64,000 nucleotides of DNA. Origin: Roseovarius azorensis (GTDB lineage Bacteria; Pseudomonadota; Alphaproteobacteria; Rhodobacterales; Rhodobacteraceae). Within the stretch, counting starts at the first letter, position 1. Each line of letters begins with the position of its first letter. Shown here in pieces: positions 55,664-64,000 of the stretch. The stretch spans positions 124,001 to 188,000 of the forward strand of contig NZ_FOAG01000005.1 in the NCBI RefSeq assembly GCF_900109455.1. The letters are read 5' to 3'. The position numbers and the translations under genes are program-made. The notes below the pieces were generated by a model. That model searched no databases. It was not told the DNA's origin and was given only the letters and a program-made list of their open reading frames with translations.

Positions 55664-55827
55664 GATCTTCCTCCCTTGGTTTCAGTTGTTCGCGCGGCGC
55701 GGTGGCGGGATTTTCCCCTTGTTCTGTGCCGCTCCACGCGATGGTCGTCGCTTCTTCCCGGTCATGCCCCTCTGAAATGATCCGGGCAGCGTCCTCCCTC
55801 GCCGCCCGGACCCACCACATCTGCCGA

Positions 55828-57012
55828 TCAGGCGGCGGCGCGGGCGTTGTCGGACATCTGCCCCAAAACCTCCATCGCGGCCTGCACCCCGCCCGCGCGA
55901 TAGGGAACGCCCGCATCGCGCAGGCCCATCTCGACCCCGGCCAGCGTGCCGATCAGCATGAGGTCGTTGAAATCGCCCAGATGACCGATGCGGAACACCC
56001 GGTCCGCCACCTTGGACAGGCCGTTACCCAGAGACATATCATAATTGCGCAGCGTCACGGCCCGGAAATTGTCTGCCGAATGTCCTTCCGGCATCATCAC
56101 GGCGGTCAGCACCGGCGAGCGATCCTCAGCCTTCGCACACAACACCTCCAGCCCCCAGGCCCCGACTGCCGCGCGCGCCGCAGCGCCGTGGCGCCTGTGC
56201 CGGGCAAATACATTGTCCAGCCCCTCCTCATGCAGCATGTCGATCGCCTCATTGAGACCGTAAAGCAGATTAGTCGCGGGCGTATAAGGGAAATAGCCCT
56301 TGTCGTTCGGTCCAGCCATCTCGGCCCAACTCCAGTAGGATCGTTTCAGCCCGGCGCTTTCCGATAGCTTCATCGCCTTTTCGCTTACCGCGTTGAACGA
56401 CAGGCCCGGTGGCAGCATCAGCCCCTTCTGCGAACCGGCCACCGTCACATCGACGCCCCATTCGTCATGCCGGTAATCGACCGAGGCAAGCGAGGAAATC
56501 GTGTCGACCATCAACAGCGCCGGATGCTTTGCCGCATCCATCGCGCGGCGGACGGCGACCACATCGGTGACCGCGCCGGTCGAAGTCTCGTTATGCACCA
56601 CGCAGACCGCCCTGATCTCGCGGCCCTTGTCGGCGCGCAGGCGTTCCTCGATCTCGGCGGCATCGGCACCAGCCCGCCAGTTACCCTCGATGAATACCGG
56701 ATTCAGCCCCAGTTTCTGCGCCAGCGCCTTCCACAGCGTCGCGAAATGCCCGGTCTCGTACATCAGAACCGTGTCGCCAGGCGAAAGCGTGTTGACCAGC
56801 GCCGCCTCCCAGGCACCGGTGCCTGACGACGGATAGATCACCACGCGGCTTTCTGTTCTGAAGATCGACTTCATCCCCTTGAGCGCCTTGCACCCTACTT
56901 CAGCAAAGGCCGGACCGCGATGATCCATCGTCGGATAGTCCATAGCCCTCAGGATACGGTCAGGGACATTCGACGGCCCCGGAATCTGCAGAAAATGGCG
57001 ACCGGCGGTCAT
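55828..57012 (-). CDS. Class V aminotransferase, serine/aspartate-glyoxylate type
   Basis: 394 residues of the SGAT/AGAT group: 'HFLQIPGPSNVPDRILRAMDYPTMDHRGPAF', 'VVIYPSSGTGAWEAALVNTLSPGDTVLMYETGHFA', the PLP lysine in 'VTVAGSQKGLMLPPGLSF' and 'HNETSTGAVTD'. It probably moves an amino group from a substrate amino acid to glyoxylate or another keto acid. The ATG at 57012 follows GGGAGG. It is first in the minus-strand run, reading away from the palindrome at 57071. Confidence 0.9.
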   Translation of the reverse strand: MTAGRHFLQIPGPSNVPDRILRAMDYPTMDHRGPAFAEVGCKALKGMKSIFRTESRVVIYPSSGTGAWEAALVNTLSPGDTVLMYETGHFATLWKALAQKLGLNPVFIEGNWRAGADAAEIEERLRADKGREIRAVCVVHNETSTGAVTDVVAVRRAMDAAKHPALLMVDTISSLASVDYRHDEWGVDVTVAGSQKGLMLPPGLSFNAVSEKAMKLSESAGLKRSYWSWAEMAGPNDKGYFPYTPATNLLYGLNEAIDMLHEEGLDNVFARHRRHGAAARAAVGAWGLEVLCAKAEDRSPVLTAVMMPEGHSADNFRAVTLRNYDMSLGNGLSKVADRVFRIGHLGDFNDLMLIGTLAGVEMGLRDAGVPYRAGGVQAAMEVLGQMSDNARAAA

Positions 57013-57070
57013 GGCGTTCCTCCCAAGTCTCTCAACTTGCCTCATCTGCGACGCAAGTGAATTTTGTTGA

Positions 57071-57089
57071 ATTGAATTCTGAATTCAAT
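57071..57089. promoter_or_regulatory. Perfect 19-bp palindrome in the divergent promoter
   Basis: ATTGAATTC-T-GAATTCAAT has 9-bp perfect arms around one base, in the AT-rich 121-base gap between the aminotransferase and dehydrogenase genes. It is the likely operator for the GntR/FCD regulator encoded at 60.1 kb; the link is inference. Confidence 0.75.
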
Positions 57090-57133
57090 ATTCTGTCAAG
57101 ACCTATCTCAACCCACCACAGGATCGGGGCCAT

Positions 57134-60064
57134 ATGCTGGACAGCGGAATTCAACAGCGCCTCGCGCGCGCCCTGCAAGGCGAGGCGCGCTTTGACCCCT
57201 TCTCGTGCGGGCGCTACGCCACCGATGCCTCGATCTATCAGATCATGCCGGCAGGGGTGGTCATCCCCCGGACACCGGACGATATTGCCGCCGCCATCGA
57301 TGCCGCCCGCGACGCGCAGATCCCGCTCACCATGCGCGGCGGCGGCACCTCGCAATGCGGCCAGACCGTTAATTCCGGGCTGATCGTCGATTGCTCCAAA
57401 CATCTCGACCGCATCCTCGAACTGGATGTCGAGGGGCGGCGCGCCGTGGTCGAGCCGGGCATCGTTCTGGATGACCTCAACCGGGCGCTCAAACCGCATG
57501 GCCTGTGGTTTCCCGTCGATGTATCCACCGCCTCGCGCGCCACCATCGGCGGCATGGTCGGCAACAATTCCTGCGGCTCGCGCTCGCTGCGCTATGGCAC
57601 CACGCGCGACAACGTCACCCGGATCGAGGGCTTTCTGGCCGATGGCACACCGTTCGATTTCGGCCCCGGTTCAAGCAACCGCGTGCCCGAATCGCTCTTG
57701 CGGCAGATGCTCGACCTGGGCGCGCGCGAGGCGGCTGAGATCGCCGCCCGCTTTCCACAGGTGCAGCGCCGGGTGGGCGGCTACAACATCGACGCGCTGG
57801 TGCCGGGCGACCGGCCGATCAACCTCGCCCATCTGCTGATCGGGTCAGAGGGCACGCTGGCCACCTCGACGGCAATAGAGATCACTCTCTCGCCGCTGCC
57901 CCCGAAAACCCGCGTCCTGGGGGTCTGCCATTTCCCCACCTTCCGCGCCGCGATGGAGGCGGCGAAACCGCTGGTGGCACTTGGCCCCACCTCGGTCGAA
58001 CTGGTGGATGCCACCATGATCGACCTCGCCCGCGCCATCCCGCTCTATGCGAAAACGCTGGAGCAATTCGTGCGCGGCACACCCGCCGCCCTGCTGCTCG
58101 TCGAATTCGCCGACACCCCACCCAAGAACGACGAGAACATGCACCGCCTTTCCGATACCATGTCGGACCTCGGCTATGGTTTTGGCAAGGGTGAGCCCCA
58201 CGAGGGCGGCGTGGTCGAGGTGCGGGACATGGCCCTCGCCGCCGAGATCGGCGAGTTGCGCAAGGCCGGGCTGAACATCATGATGTCGATGAAGGACGAA
58301 GGCAAACCCGTCTCCTTCGTCGAGGACTGCGCCGTGCCACTCGATCATCTGGCGGATTACACCGACCGTCTGACCGAGGTATTCCGCCAGCACGGCACCA
58401 CCGGCACATGGTATGCCCACGCCTCCGAGGGCTGCCTGCACGTCCGCCCCGTCCTCAATCTCAAGCTGGAGCGGGACGTGCGCGCCATGCGCGAGATCGC
58501 CGAGGCGGCATTCGAAATGGTGCGCGAGTATAAAGGCTCTCACTCCGGCGAACACGGCGACGGCATCGTGCGCTCGGAATTCCACGGCGCGATGTTCGGC
58601 CCACGCATCCTCAGCGCCTTCGAGGAGGTCAAGACCGCCTTCGATCCCGACGCCCGCCTCAACCCCGGCAAGATCGTGCATGCGCCGAAAATGGATGACC
58701 GCAGCCTGATGCGCTATCCGCCGGGTTATGATTTCGCCGACCTCAAGACCGGGCACGACTGGTCCGCCTGGCCCGGCAATGGCGGCGGCTTTCAGGGCGC
58801 GGTCGAGATGTGCAACAACAACGGCGCCTGCCGCAAACTGGCGGGCGGCGCCATGTGTCCCAGTTATCGCGTCACCCGCGACGAGCGCGACGTAACGCGC
58901 GGGCGCGCCAATACCCTGCGCCTCGCACTTTCGGGCCGACTGGGCAAAGAGGCGCTCTTTTCCGACGAAATGGACGATACGCTGAGGCTCTGCGTCGGCT
59001 GCAAGGCGTGCAAGCGCGAATGCCCCACCGGCGTCGACATGGCCCGGATGAAGACAGAGGTGCTCTGGCAACGTGGCCGGAAACTGGGCTTTGGCCTGCG
59101 CGAAAGGCTGATTGCGGAAATGCCCCGCTATGCCCGGATCGCCGTCGCTTTGCGGGGGCTGATCGCTCTGCGCAACCGCGTGCCGTTCCTCGCCGCATTG
59201 GGCGAGCGCCTGCTTGGCCTTGCCCGCGCCCGGTCCCTGCCGCTCTTTCGCGGCGATTTCTTCCGCGACGCCGAAATCAGGCGCACGCCATCCAACGGCA
59301 AGGCCGGCAAGGTCATACTCTTCACCGACACCTTCAATCGCTGGATGGAGCCGGACATCCCCCGCGCCGCCCTGCGCGTGCTGACCCGCGCGGGATACCA
59401 GGTGATCGCCGCTCATTTTCCCGGCCGCCCGCTCTGTTGCGGGCGCACCTATCTCGCGGCGGGCATGATCGACCGCGCGCGAGCAGAGGCGCGGCGCACG
59501 CTCGACGCGCTCATCCCGTATGTCCGCGCGGGCACGCCCATAGTGGGGCTGGAACCTTCCTGCCTGCTGACGCTGCGCGACGAATTCCTCACGCTGCTGC
59601 CGGGCGAGGATACGCGGCTGCTGTCCGAAAACACCTTTCTCTTCGAGGAATTCCTCACCCGCGAATCCCGCGCCGGGCGGCTCAACCTGCCCCTGAACAA
59701 TCTTGACCAGACCGCCCATGTCCACGGCCATTGCCACCAGAAGGCAGCGGGTGTCATGACCGACATGGGCGCGGCCCTGTCTCTCATCCCCAGCCTTGAC
59801 CCGCAGATGATCGAAAGCAGTTGCTGCGGCATGGCCGGGGCCTTCGGCTATCAGGCGGAAACCCACGAGATCTCGCTGAAAATGGGCGAACTGTCGCTCC
59901 TGCCCGCCGTCCGCGCCGCCGCCCCCGATGACCTGCTGATCGCCAACGGAACCTCCTGCCGTCACCAGATCGCCGATGGCACCGCCCGCCGCGCCCTGCA
60001 TATCGCGGAAATTTTCGACAGGGCGTCGGAAAATGCTGTAAGGGAGGGCCGCAACGATGGATAA
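57134..60064 (+). CDS. FAD-linked 2-hydroxyacid dehydrogenase fused to Fe-S/CCG domains (YdiJ-like)
   Basis: 976 residues. Residues ~1-270 form a PCMH-type FAD-binding domain ('PLTMRGGGTSQCGQTVNSGLIVD', 'GGMVGNNSCGSRSLRYGTTRDNV') and ~270-530 the substrate cap with 'GSHSGEHGDGIVRSEF'. A ferredoxin-like part follows with 'CVGCKACKRECPTG' at ~620-633, and C-terminal CCG domains ('CCGRTYLAAG', 'HVHGHCHQKA', 'SSCCGMAGAFGY'). The architecture matches E. coli YdiJ and related D-2-hydroxyglutarate/D-lactate dehydrogenases. Electrons should go to the quinone pool. Its 3' end overlaps the GntR gene by 8 bases. Confidence 0.92.
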   Translation: MLDSGIQQRLARALQGEARFDPFSCGRYATDASIYQIMPAGVVIPRTPDDIAAAIDAARDAQIPLTMRGGGTSQCGQTVNSGLIVDCSKHLDRILELDVEGRRAVVEPGIVLDDLNRALKPHGLWFPVDVSTASRATIGGMVGNNSCGSRSLRYGTTRDNVTRIEGFLADGTPFDFGPGSSNRVPESLLRQMLDLGAREAAEIAARFPQVQRRVGGYNIDALVPGDRPINLAHLLIGSEGTLATSTAIEITLSPLPPKTRVLGVCHFPTFRAAMEAAKPLVALGPTSVELVDATMIDLARAIPLYAKTLEQFVRGTPAALLLVEFADTPPKNDENMHRLSDTMSDLGYGFGKGEPHEGGVVEVRDMALAAEIGELRKAGLNIMMSMKDEGKPVSFVEDCAVPLDHLADYTDRLTEVFRQHGTTGTWYAHASEGCLHVRPVLNLKLERDVRAMREIAEAAFEMVREYKGSHSGEHGDGIVRSEFHGAMFGPRILSAFEEVKTAFDPDARLNPGKIVHAPKMDDRSLMRYPPGYDFADLKTGHDWSAWPGNGGGFQGAVEMCNNNGACRKLAGGAMCPSYRVTRDERDVTRGRANTLRLALSGRLGKEALFSDEMDDTLRLCVGCKACKRECPTGVDMARMKTEVLWQRGRKLGFGLRERLIAEMPRYARIAVALRGLIALRNRVPFLAALGERLLGLARARSLPLFRGDFFRDAEIRRTPSNGKAGKVILFTDTFNRWMEPDIPRAALRVLTRAGYQVIAAHFPGRPLCCGRTYLAAGMIDRARAEARRTLDALIPYVRAGTPIVGLEPSCLLTLRDEFLTLLPGEDTRLLSENTFLFEEFLTRESRAGRLNLPLNNLDQTAHVHGHCHQKAAGVMTDMGAALSLIPSLDPQMIESSCCGMAGAFGYQAETHEISLKMGELSLLPAVRAAAPDDLLIANGTSCRHQIADGTARRALHIAEIFDRASENAVREGRNDG

Positions 60065-60749
60065 TCCCAGCCAAGAGGCCGCCATGACCGAGCTCAGACC
60101 CGATCCCATCGGACGCACGGCACTTGCCGTCGAGATCACCAACCGCCTGCGGCAGATGATCCTTGAGGGCCAGTTGCAGCCCGGCGAAAAGATCAACGAA
60201 AAACGCCTGACCGAACAGTTCGGCGTCTCGCGCACGCCGCTGCGCGAGGCACTCAAGGTGCTGGCCAGCGAAGGGTTGCTGGATCTGATCCCGCATCGCG
60301 GCGCGGTCATCACCCGTCAGAGCGAGGCGGAAATGGCAGAGGTGTTTCACGTCCTCGCCGCGCTTGAGGGGTTGGCGGGAGAGCTTGCCGCGCAGAACGC
60401 CAGCGACGCAGCCCTGACCGAAATCGTGGACATGACCGAACACCTGCGCCGCTCCTTCGAGCAGGCCGACCGCCCCACCTATTTCCGCATCAATCAGGCG
60501 ATCCACAAGGCGATCCTCGCGGCGGCAGGCAACGAAACGCTGGTCAAATCGCACGAAGTGCTGGCCTTTCGCGTCCAGCGCGCGCGCTATCAGGCCAACC
60601 TGACCGCCGCCCGCTGGCGCGCCGCGGTCGAGGAACACGAGGCCATCGCCGCGGCCCTCGCTGCCCGCAAACCCAACAGGACCGGCCGCCTGATGAAAGA
60701 GCACCTGCTCAGCAAATTCGCCTCGATCAGGGTCAAGACACAGGGGTAG
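60057..60749 (+). CDS. GntR-family regulator with FCD ligand domain
   Basis: 230 residues. The N-terminal winged helix (~15-80) reads 'ALAVEITNRLRQMILEGQLQPGEKINEKRLTEQFGVSRTPLREALKVLASEGLLDLIPHRGAVI'. The C-terminal all-helical FCD domain has 'YFRINQAIHKAILAAAGNETL' and 'EEHEAIAAALAARKPNRTGRLMKEHL' with metal/ligand histidines. The ATG at 60057 has GGAGGG; a second ATG at 60084 is possible. It is coupled to the dehydrogenase gene and probably controls both divergent transcripts in response to a small organic acid. Confidence 0.93.
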   Translation: MDNPSQEAAMTELRPDPIGRTALAVEITNRLRQMILEGQLQPGEKINEKRLTEQFGVSRTPLREALKVLASEGLLDLIPHRGAVITRQSEAEMAEVFHVLAALEGLAGELAAQNASDAALTEIVDMTEHLRRSFEQADRPTYFRINQAIHKAILAAAGNETLVKSHEVLAFRVQRARYQANLTAARWRAAVEEHEAIAAALAARKPNRTGRLMKEHLLSKFASIRVKTQG

Positions 60750-60794
60750 GGCGCACGGTCGCCGCGCCGTTGAAATGCCGCGCAAGTGACGGCC

Positions 60795-61901
60795 TCACCC
60801 CGCCTCCACCCCAAACCGCCCCGGCGCCATCGCCGCCAGCACCGTCTCGGAAACATCCGGCACTTCCCCCAGGATCAGCGCCGCCGTCAGGCGCGACAGC
60901 GCCGGTGCGGTCTGTACGCCATAGCCGCCTTGTCCCGCCAGCCAAAAGAACCCGTCAGCCCCCGGATCGAACCCCGCCACCGGTGTCCGGTCGGGGGCAA
61001 AGGTGCGCAACCCCGCCCAACTGTGTTCCACCCGCGTCACCGGCACGCTGACCGCCTGCTCGAACCGGTACAATCCCTCGGCAAGCACCATGTCATCGGC
61101 CCAGGCGTCATGCGGCGCGACCGGGTCCTCGTCAGCGGGCGACACCATCAGCTTGCCCGCCTCGGGCTTGGCATACCACGTCTCGGCGATGCTGCCGAAA
61201 ATCGGCCAGGCCTCGGTGTCAAACCCCTCGGGCGCTGGAAGGATCGCGGCGGACCGGCGACAGGGCTGCAACCCCATCCGCGCCACGCCCGCGCGCGCCG
61301 CCACCTCATCGGCCCAGGCCCCGGCGGCATTGACCACCACGGGCGCGGCAAAGGTGCCCTCCGCCGTCTCGACCCGCCATTGCCCCGCCTCGCGGCTCAT
61401 GCCTGTCGCCGCGGCCCCGGTCACGATCCGCCCGCCCCGCGTCCGCAGCATCCGCGCATAGCCCTGCAACAGCAGATCCACATCAATTCCCCGCGCGCCG
61501 CGCTCGATCATCGCGCCCGCGATCCGGTCGGCGCGCAGGATCGGCACGATCTCCGCCGCCTCGGCGCCGGTCAGGCGCTCCACTCCGACGGCATCGTCAA
61601 GATAGGCGTCAAGCACCGGCAGTTCCTCTTCCGAGGCCACCATCAGCTCGCCCCTCGGGCTGAGGATCGGCGCATCGCTGATCTCGCCCGGCTCTTCGAA
61701 TATAGGCTCTGCCACGGCATTCAGCGCACGCAGCGTGGCATTGCCGTAGTTGCGAATGAAGATGGCAGCGGATCGCCCGGTCGCGTGGTAGCCGATCCGC
61801 GGCTCTGCCTCCAGCACCACCACATCCGCACCGCCGCGCGCGCACTCCGCTGCCGCACTGATGCCCGCAATCCCGCCACCGATCAGAATCACATCGGCCA
61901 T
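60795..61901 (-). CDS. FAD-dependent amino-acid/amine oxidase-type oxidoreductase (DAO family)
   Basis: 368 residues. 'DVILIGGGIAGISAAAECARGGADVVVLEAEPRIGYHATGRSAAIF' (3-48) is the FAD-binding N-terminus. 'VVNAAGAWADEVAARAGV', 'WAGLRTFAPDRTPVAGFDP' and 'FFWLAGQGGYGVQTAPALSRLTAALI' match glycine/D-amino-acid oxidases and dehydrogenases. The substrate is unknown; polyamine-derived amines are possible given the neighbour. The ATG at 61901 follows GAGGGGG and comes 2 bases after the stop of the amidohydrolase gene. Confidence 0.9.
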   Translation of the reverse strand: MADVILIGGGIAGISAAAECARGGADVVVLEAEPRIGYHATGRSAAIFIRNYGNATLRALNAVAEPIFEEPGEISDAPILSPRGELMVASEEELPVLDAYLDDAVGVERLTGAEAAEIVPILRADRIAGAMIERGARGIDVDLLLQGYARMLRTRGGRIVTGAAATGMSREAGQWRVETAEGTFAAPVVVNAAGAWADEVAARAGVARMGLQPCRRSAAILPAPEGFDTEAWPIFGSIAETWYAKPEAGKLMVSPADEDPVAPHDAWADDMVLAEGLYRFEQAVSVPVTRVEHSWAGLRTFAPDRTPVAGFDPGADGFFWLAGQGGYGVQTAPALSRLTAALILGEVPDVSETVLAAMAPGRFGVEAG

Positions 61902-61903
61902 GT

Positions 61904-62926
61904 TCACGCCCCCTCGAATCCGCTCAGCACAGCGGTCAGGTTCTGCCCCAGTTCCGCGCACAGATACCCGCCCTCCTGCACGAAAAGCGTGGGCAGCCCC
62001 AGCCCGGCAATCGCCGCCCCGATCCGGGCGAAACCGGGCGTGGTGATCGCCAGCCCCTGAAACGGATCGCCCTGATAGGCGTCAAGCCCCAGCGCCACGA
62101 CCACCACATCCGCCCCGAAATTCACCACCCGCTCCAGCGCCCGGTCGAGAACCTTCAGATAGGCGTCATCCTCCGTCCCCCGTGCCAACGGCAGGTTGAG
62201 GTTATACCCCAGTCCGCGCCCCGTCCCACGCTCATCGGCATGCCCCCAGAAAAACGGATAGAACCGCGCCGGATCAGCATGGATCGAAACGGTCAGCACG
62301 TCGTCGCGGTCATAGAAAATGCCCTGCGTGCCATTGCCGTGATGCACATCGACATCCAGAATCGCCGCGCGCAGGCCGCGCGCCTGCAACCGCTCCGCCG
62401 CGATCCCGGCGTTGTTGAGGAAACAAAACCCCCCCGCCAGATCGCCAAAGGCATGATGCCCCGGCGGACGACAGAGCGCATAGGCGGCCCGCGCGCCGCC
62501 CGCCAGCATATCCGCCCCCGTCACCGCCGTCTGCGCCGACCAATAGGCGGCCTCCCATGTGCCCTCGCCGATGGGGCAGGCGGTGTCGGCCTGATGATAC
62601 CCCGCCTGCCCCACGGCGGATTTGGGATAACTGTCGCTGCGATTTGCAGGATGGACGTTCGGGATCACCTCTTGACCCGCCCCCTCGATCCGCTGCCAGC
62701 GGGTGTAGATATTGCGTAGGAATGTCACGTATTCCGGCGAATGGATCGCCGCAATCGGGCCCAGCCCCGCATCCTCCGGCGTCACAAACTCACAGCCCGC
62801 CGCGCGCGCGCCCTCGGTCAGCCGCGCAATCCGCTCGGGCTGTTCCGGGCTTGGCCTGATCACACCGTTCGCCATGAAATGTTTAGGGTCATGCCGCCAT
62901 TGCCGCTCGTCGAAAATCGCCTTCAT
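61904..62926 (-). CDS. Histone-deacetylase-family / acetylpolyamine amidohydrolase-like enzyme
   Basis: 340 residues of the class II HDAC/ApaH superfamily. Catalytic histidines are H157/H158 in 'RPPGHHA', and zinc ligands are D193 and H195 in 'DVDVHHGNGTQ' and D282 in 'LDAYQGDP'. In bacteria this family removes acetyl groups from acetylated polyamines or other acylated amines. The N-terminus 'MKAIFDERQWRHDPKHFM' fits the acetylpolyamine group. Start overlaps the GNAT gene stop by 4 bases. Confidence 0.92.
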   Translation of the reverse strand: MKAIFDERQWRHDPKHFMANGVIRPSPEQPERIARLTEGARAAGCEFVTPEDAGLGPIAAIHSPEYVTFLRNIYTRWQRIEGAGQEVIPNVHPANRSDSYPKSAVGQAGYHQADTACPIGEGTWEAAYWSAQTAVTGADMLAGGARAAYALCRPPGHHAFGDLAGGFCFLNNAGIAAERLQARGLRAAILDVDVHHGNGTQGIFYDRDDVLTVSIHADPARFYPFFWGHADERGTGRGLGYNLNLPLARGTEDDAYLKVLDRALERVVNFGADVVVVALGLDAYQGDPFQGLAITTPGFARIGAAIAGLGLPTLFVQEGGYLCAELGQNLTAVLSGFEGA

Positions 62927-63402
62927 CCGTCCTCTCCCGTCAATCTGCGCATCGCCGCCTGCGGCATGCGCATCTGCGTCACCTGCGCCTGCGCCTCGAA
63001 CCCCAGCCGCTCGTAGAACCGGCGCGAGTCGGGGCTATGCGCATAGACCGCCAGCGTCATCCATTCCGCCCGCCACAGCACACCCGCCCGCCGCGCCGCT
63101 TGAGCCAATAGCGCGCGGCCCAGTCCCCGCCCCCGCGCTGCCCGATCCACCCAGAGGTCGGAAACATAGACCCCCGCAGCACCCCGCACCGTGGAAAACA
63201 GCGGCCCGAACAGCGCCGCACCGATCAACCCCTCATCCAGCGCCAGAACTCCGTAGGCCGCCGGAATTTCTCCCGTCAGCGCGGCGCGCAGCGCGTCCAG
63301 CCCGGCACTGTGTGTATCGCCCAGATCGGCACTCAGCGCCCGCAACGCTCCGTCCAGCAGCGCCAGATCGTCCTCTGTCAGAACCGCCCGAAATTCCACC
63401 AT
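62923..63402 (-). CDS. GNAT-family N-acetyltransferase
   Basis: 159 residues with the acetyl-CoA-binding core 'VSDLWVDRAARGRGLGRALLAQAARRAG' (motif A, RGxGxG/A) and 'RAEWMTLAVYAHSPDSRRFYERLGFEAQ' near the end. It should acetylate an amine. Encoding an acetyltransferase next to a deacetylase-family enzyme in the same coupled operon is notable. It starts 3 bases after the stop of the BKACE-family gene. Confidence 0.9.
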   Translation of the reverse strand: MVEFRAVLTEDDLALLDGALRALSADLGDTHSAGLDALRAALTGEIPAAYGVLALDEGLIGAALFGPLFSTVRGAAGVYVSDLWVDRAARGRGLGRALLAQAARRAGVLWRAEWMTLAVYAHSPDSRRFYERLGFEAQAQVTQMRMPQAAMRRLTGEDG

Positions 63403-63405
63403 TGC

Positions 63406-64000
63406 TCAAATCGCCACCCGGTCCGCACCCTTGAGACCCAGCAGGGCCCGCGCCTCATCCGCGCTCACCACAATCCGGCCCAACGCCTCGACAATGCCAC
63501 GCACCTTCCCGACCTGCTCGGCGTTCGAGCGCGCAAGCCGGCCGCGCGCGATCGTCAGACTGTCCTCCAGCCCGACGCGCACATGTCCACCCATCGCCGC
63601 CGCCTGCGCCGCCATCGGCATCTGATGCCGCCCGGCGGCCAGAACCGAGAACATGTAGTCGCCGCCAAACATCTTGTCCGCGATCCGCACCATATGCGTC
63701 AGATTCTCGGGATCCGCGCCCATGCCGCCCAACACACCAAACACGAACTGAATGAAATAGGGCGGCTTGATCAATCCCCGATCCGCGAAATGGCGCAGCA
63801 TGTAGAGATGGCTCAGATCATAGCATTCAAACTCGAACCGCGCGCCGCACTCCTGCCCCAGCTCGGTCAGGATGCGCGCAATGTCACGCGGCGTGTTCTT
63901 GAACACCAGATCGTCTGAGCCTTCCAGAAACGACCGCTCCCAGTCATGCCGCCAATCGGTGATCCGCTCCGCCATCGGGTAGAGCGCGAAGTTCATCGTG
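63406..64000 (-). CDS. BKACE-family (beta-keto acid cleavage, DUF849) enzyme, partial
   Basis: About 198 C-terminal residues are present; the frame stays open through base 64000, so the 5' end is outside. 'MNFALYPM', 'FKNTPRDIARILTELGQECGARFEFECYDLSHLYMLRHFADRG', 'PYFIQFVFGVLGGMGADPENLTHM' and 'GGHVRVGLEDSL' are hallmarks of 3-keto-5-aminohexanoate cleavage enzyme (Kce) relatives. These condense a beta-keto acid with acetyl-CoA to give acetoacetate and a new CoA ester. The metal-ligand histidines of the N-terminal half cannot be checked. It is the first visible gene of the minus-strand operon. Confidence 0.93.
   Translation of the reverse strand, partial: TMNFALYPMAERITDWRHDWERSFLEGSDDLVFKNTPRDIARILTELGQECGARFEFECYDLSHLYMLRHFADRGLIKPPYFIQFVFGVLGGMGADPENLTHMVRIADKMFGGDYMFSVLAAGRHQMPMAAQAAAMGGHVRVGLEDSLTIARGRLARSNAEQVGKVRGIVEALGRIVVSADEARALLGLKGADRVAI

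Noticed and set aside
55828-57012. Assignment of the aminotransferase to BhcA and the enzyme at 43944-44861 to BhcD of the beta-hydroxyaspartate cycle
   Set aside because: The genes are 11 kb apart, no bhcB/bhcC or bhcR-type neighbours are present, and the aminotransferase N-terminus (IPGPSNVPDRIL) differs from the BhcA form I recall.
57845-60313. 822-codon open frame antisense to the YdiJ-like dehydrogenase, and similar long antisense frames at 12787-14574 and 23269-24975
   Set aside because: These are mirror frames of clear genes in GC-rich DNA. They are rich in Arg/His/Gly, show no domain pattern and no ribosome sites.

Overview
This 64 kb window is GC-rich chromosomal DNA (about two thirds GC by hand count of sample lines) from an alphaproteobacterium. 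The gene content points to the Rhodobacteraceae (Roseobacter/Rhodobacter group): glycolate oxidase genes glcDEF, a TRAP transporter, a BKACE-family enzyme, large secreted RTX proteins and DUF1244. This placement is an inference from gene content; no rRNA is present.

Layout. 1-4.6 kb: the 3' end of a manC-type gene converging on a rhamnose operon (rfbC-rfbB-sulfotransferase-rfbD-rfbA, minus strand). 4.7-9.8 kb: a truncated GC-rich RTX-type gene start, then an AT-rich stretch carrying a small ORF, a leader with a tandem repeat and the first 70% of a 1317-residue RTX protein. The last 30% of that gene returns to GC-rich sequence. 10-14.5 kb: a second sulfotransferase and a hydantoinase/oxoprolinase pair. 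14.5-18.1 kb: rpsA and cmk, separated by two small exported-protein genes. 18.2-25.7 kb: housekeeping genes (pyrD, sdaA, N-formylglutamate amidohydrolase, pyk, rpmI-rplT). 25.7-34.7 kb: a membrane protein, tRNA-Gly, pyrF, clpB, a formamidase-like hydrolase, a succinate-semialdehyde-type dehydrogenase, a multidomain envelope protein and an Hsp20. 34.8-41.7 kb: two tandem trypsin-like proteases, glcDEF and a DUF599 protein. 41.8-50 kb: transporters, a cyclodeaminase-family enzyme, S-formylglutathione hydrolase, and an HxlR regulator divergent from a doubled DUF1428 protein. 50-60.8 kb: an apparent catabolic regulon of nine genes arranged around one divergent promoter. 60.8-64 kb: a four-gene operon (BKACE, GNAT, acetylpolyamine-amidohydrolase-like, FAD amine oxidase-like) cut by the window end.

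How genes work together. The rml operon with its built-in sulfotransferase suggests a sulfated, rhamnose-containing surface glycan. clpB and hsp20 share the same sigma-32-type promoter geometry and form a local heat-shock regulon. pyk carries a LacI-type operator of the kind seen for central-carbon regulators in this group. glcDEF has a GntR-type palindrome. The 50-60 kb cluster combines uptake (TRAP), an aminotransferase, a flavin/Fe-S 2-hydroxyacid dehydrogenase, CoA activation and a GntR/FCD regulator.

The most unusual items are the mosaic RTX locus, a diverged ~120-bp repeat that ends in a hairpin and sits immediately after two unrelated minus-strand genes, and the uncharacterised 50-60 kb regulon, whose enoyl-CoA-hydratase-like member lacks both usual catalytic glutamates. 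I saw no CRISPR array, transposase, phage gene or replication origin.
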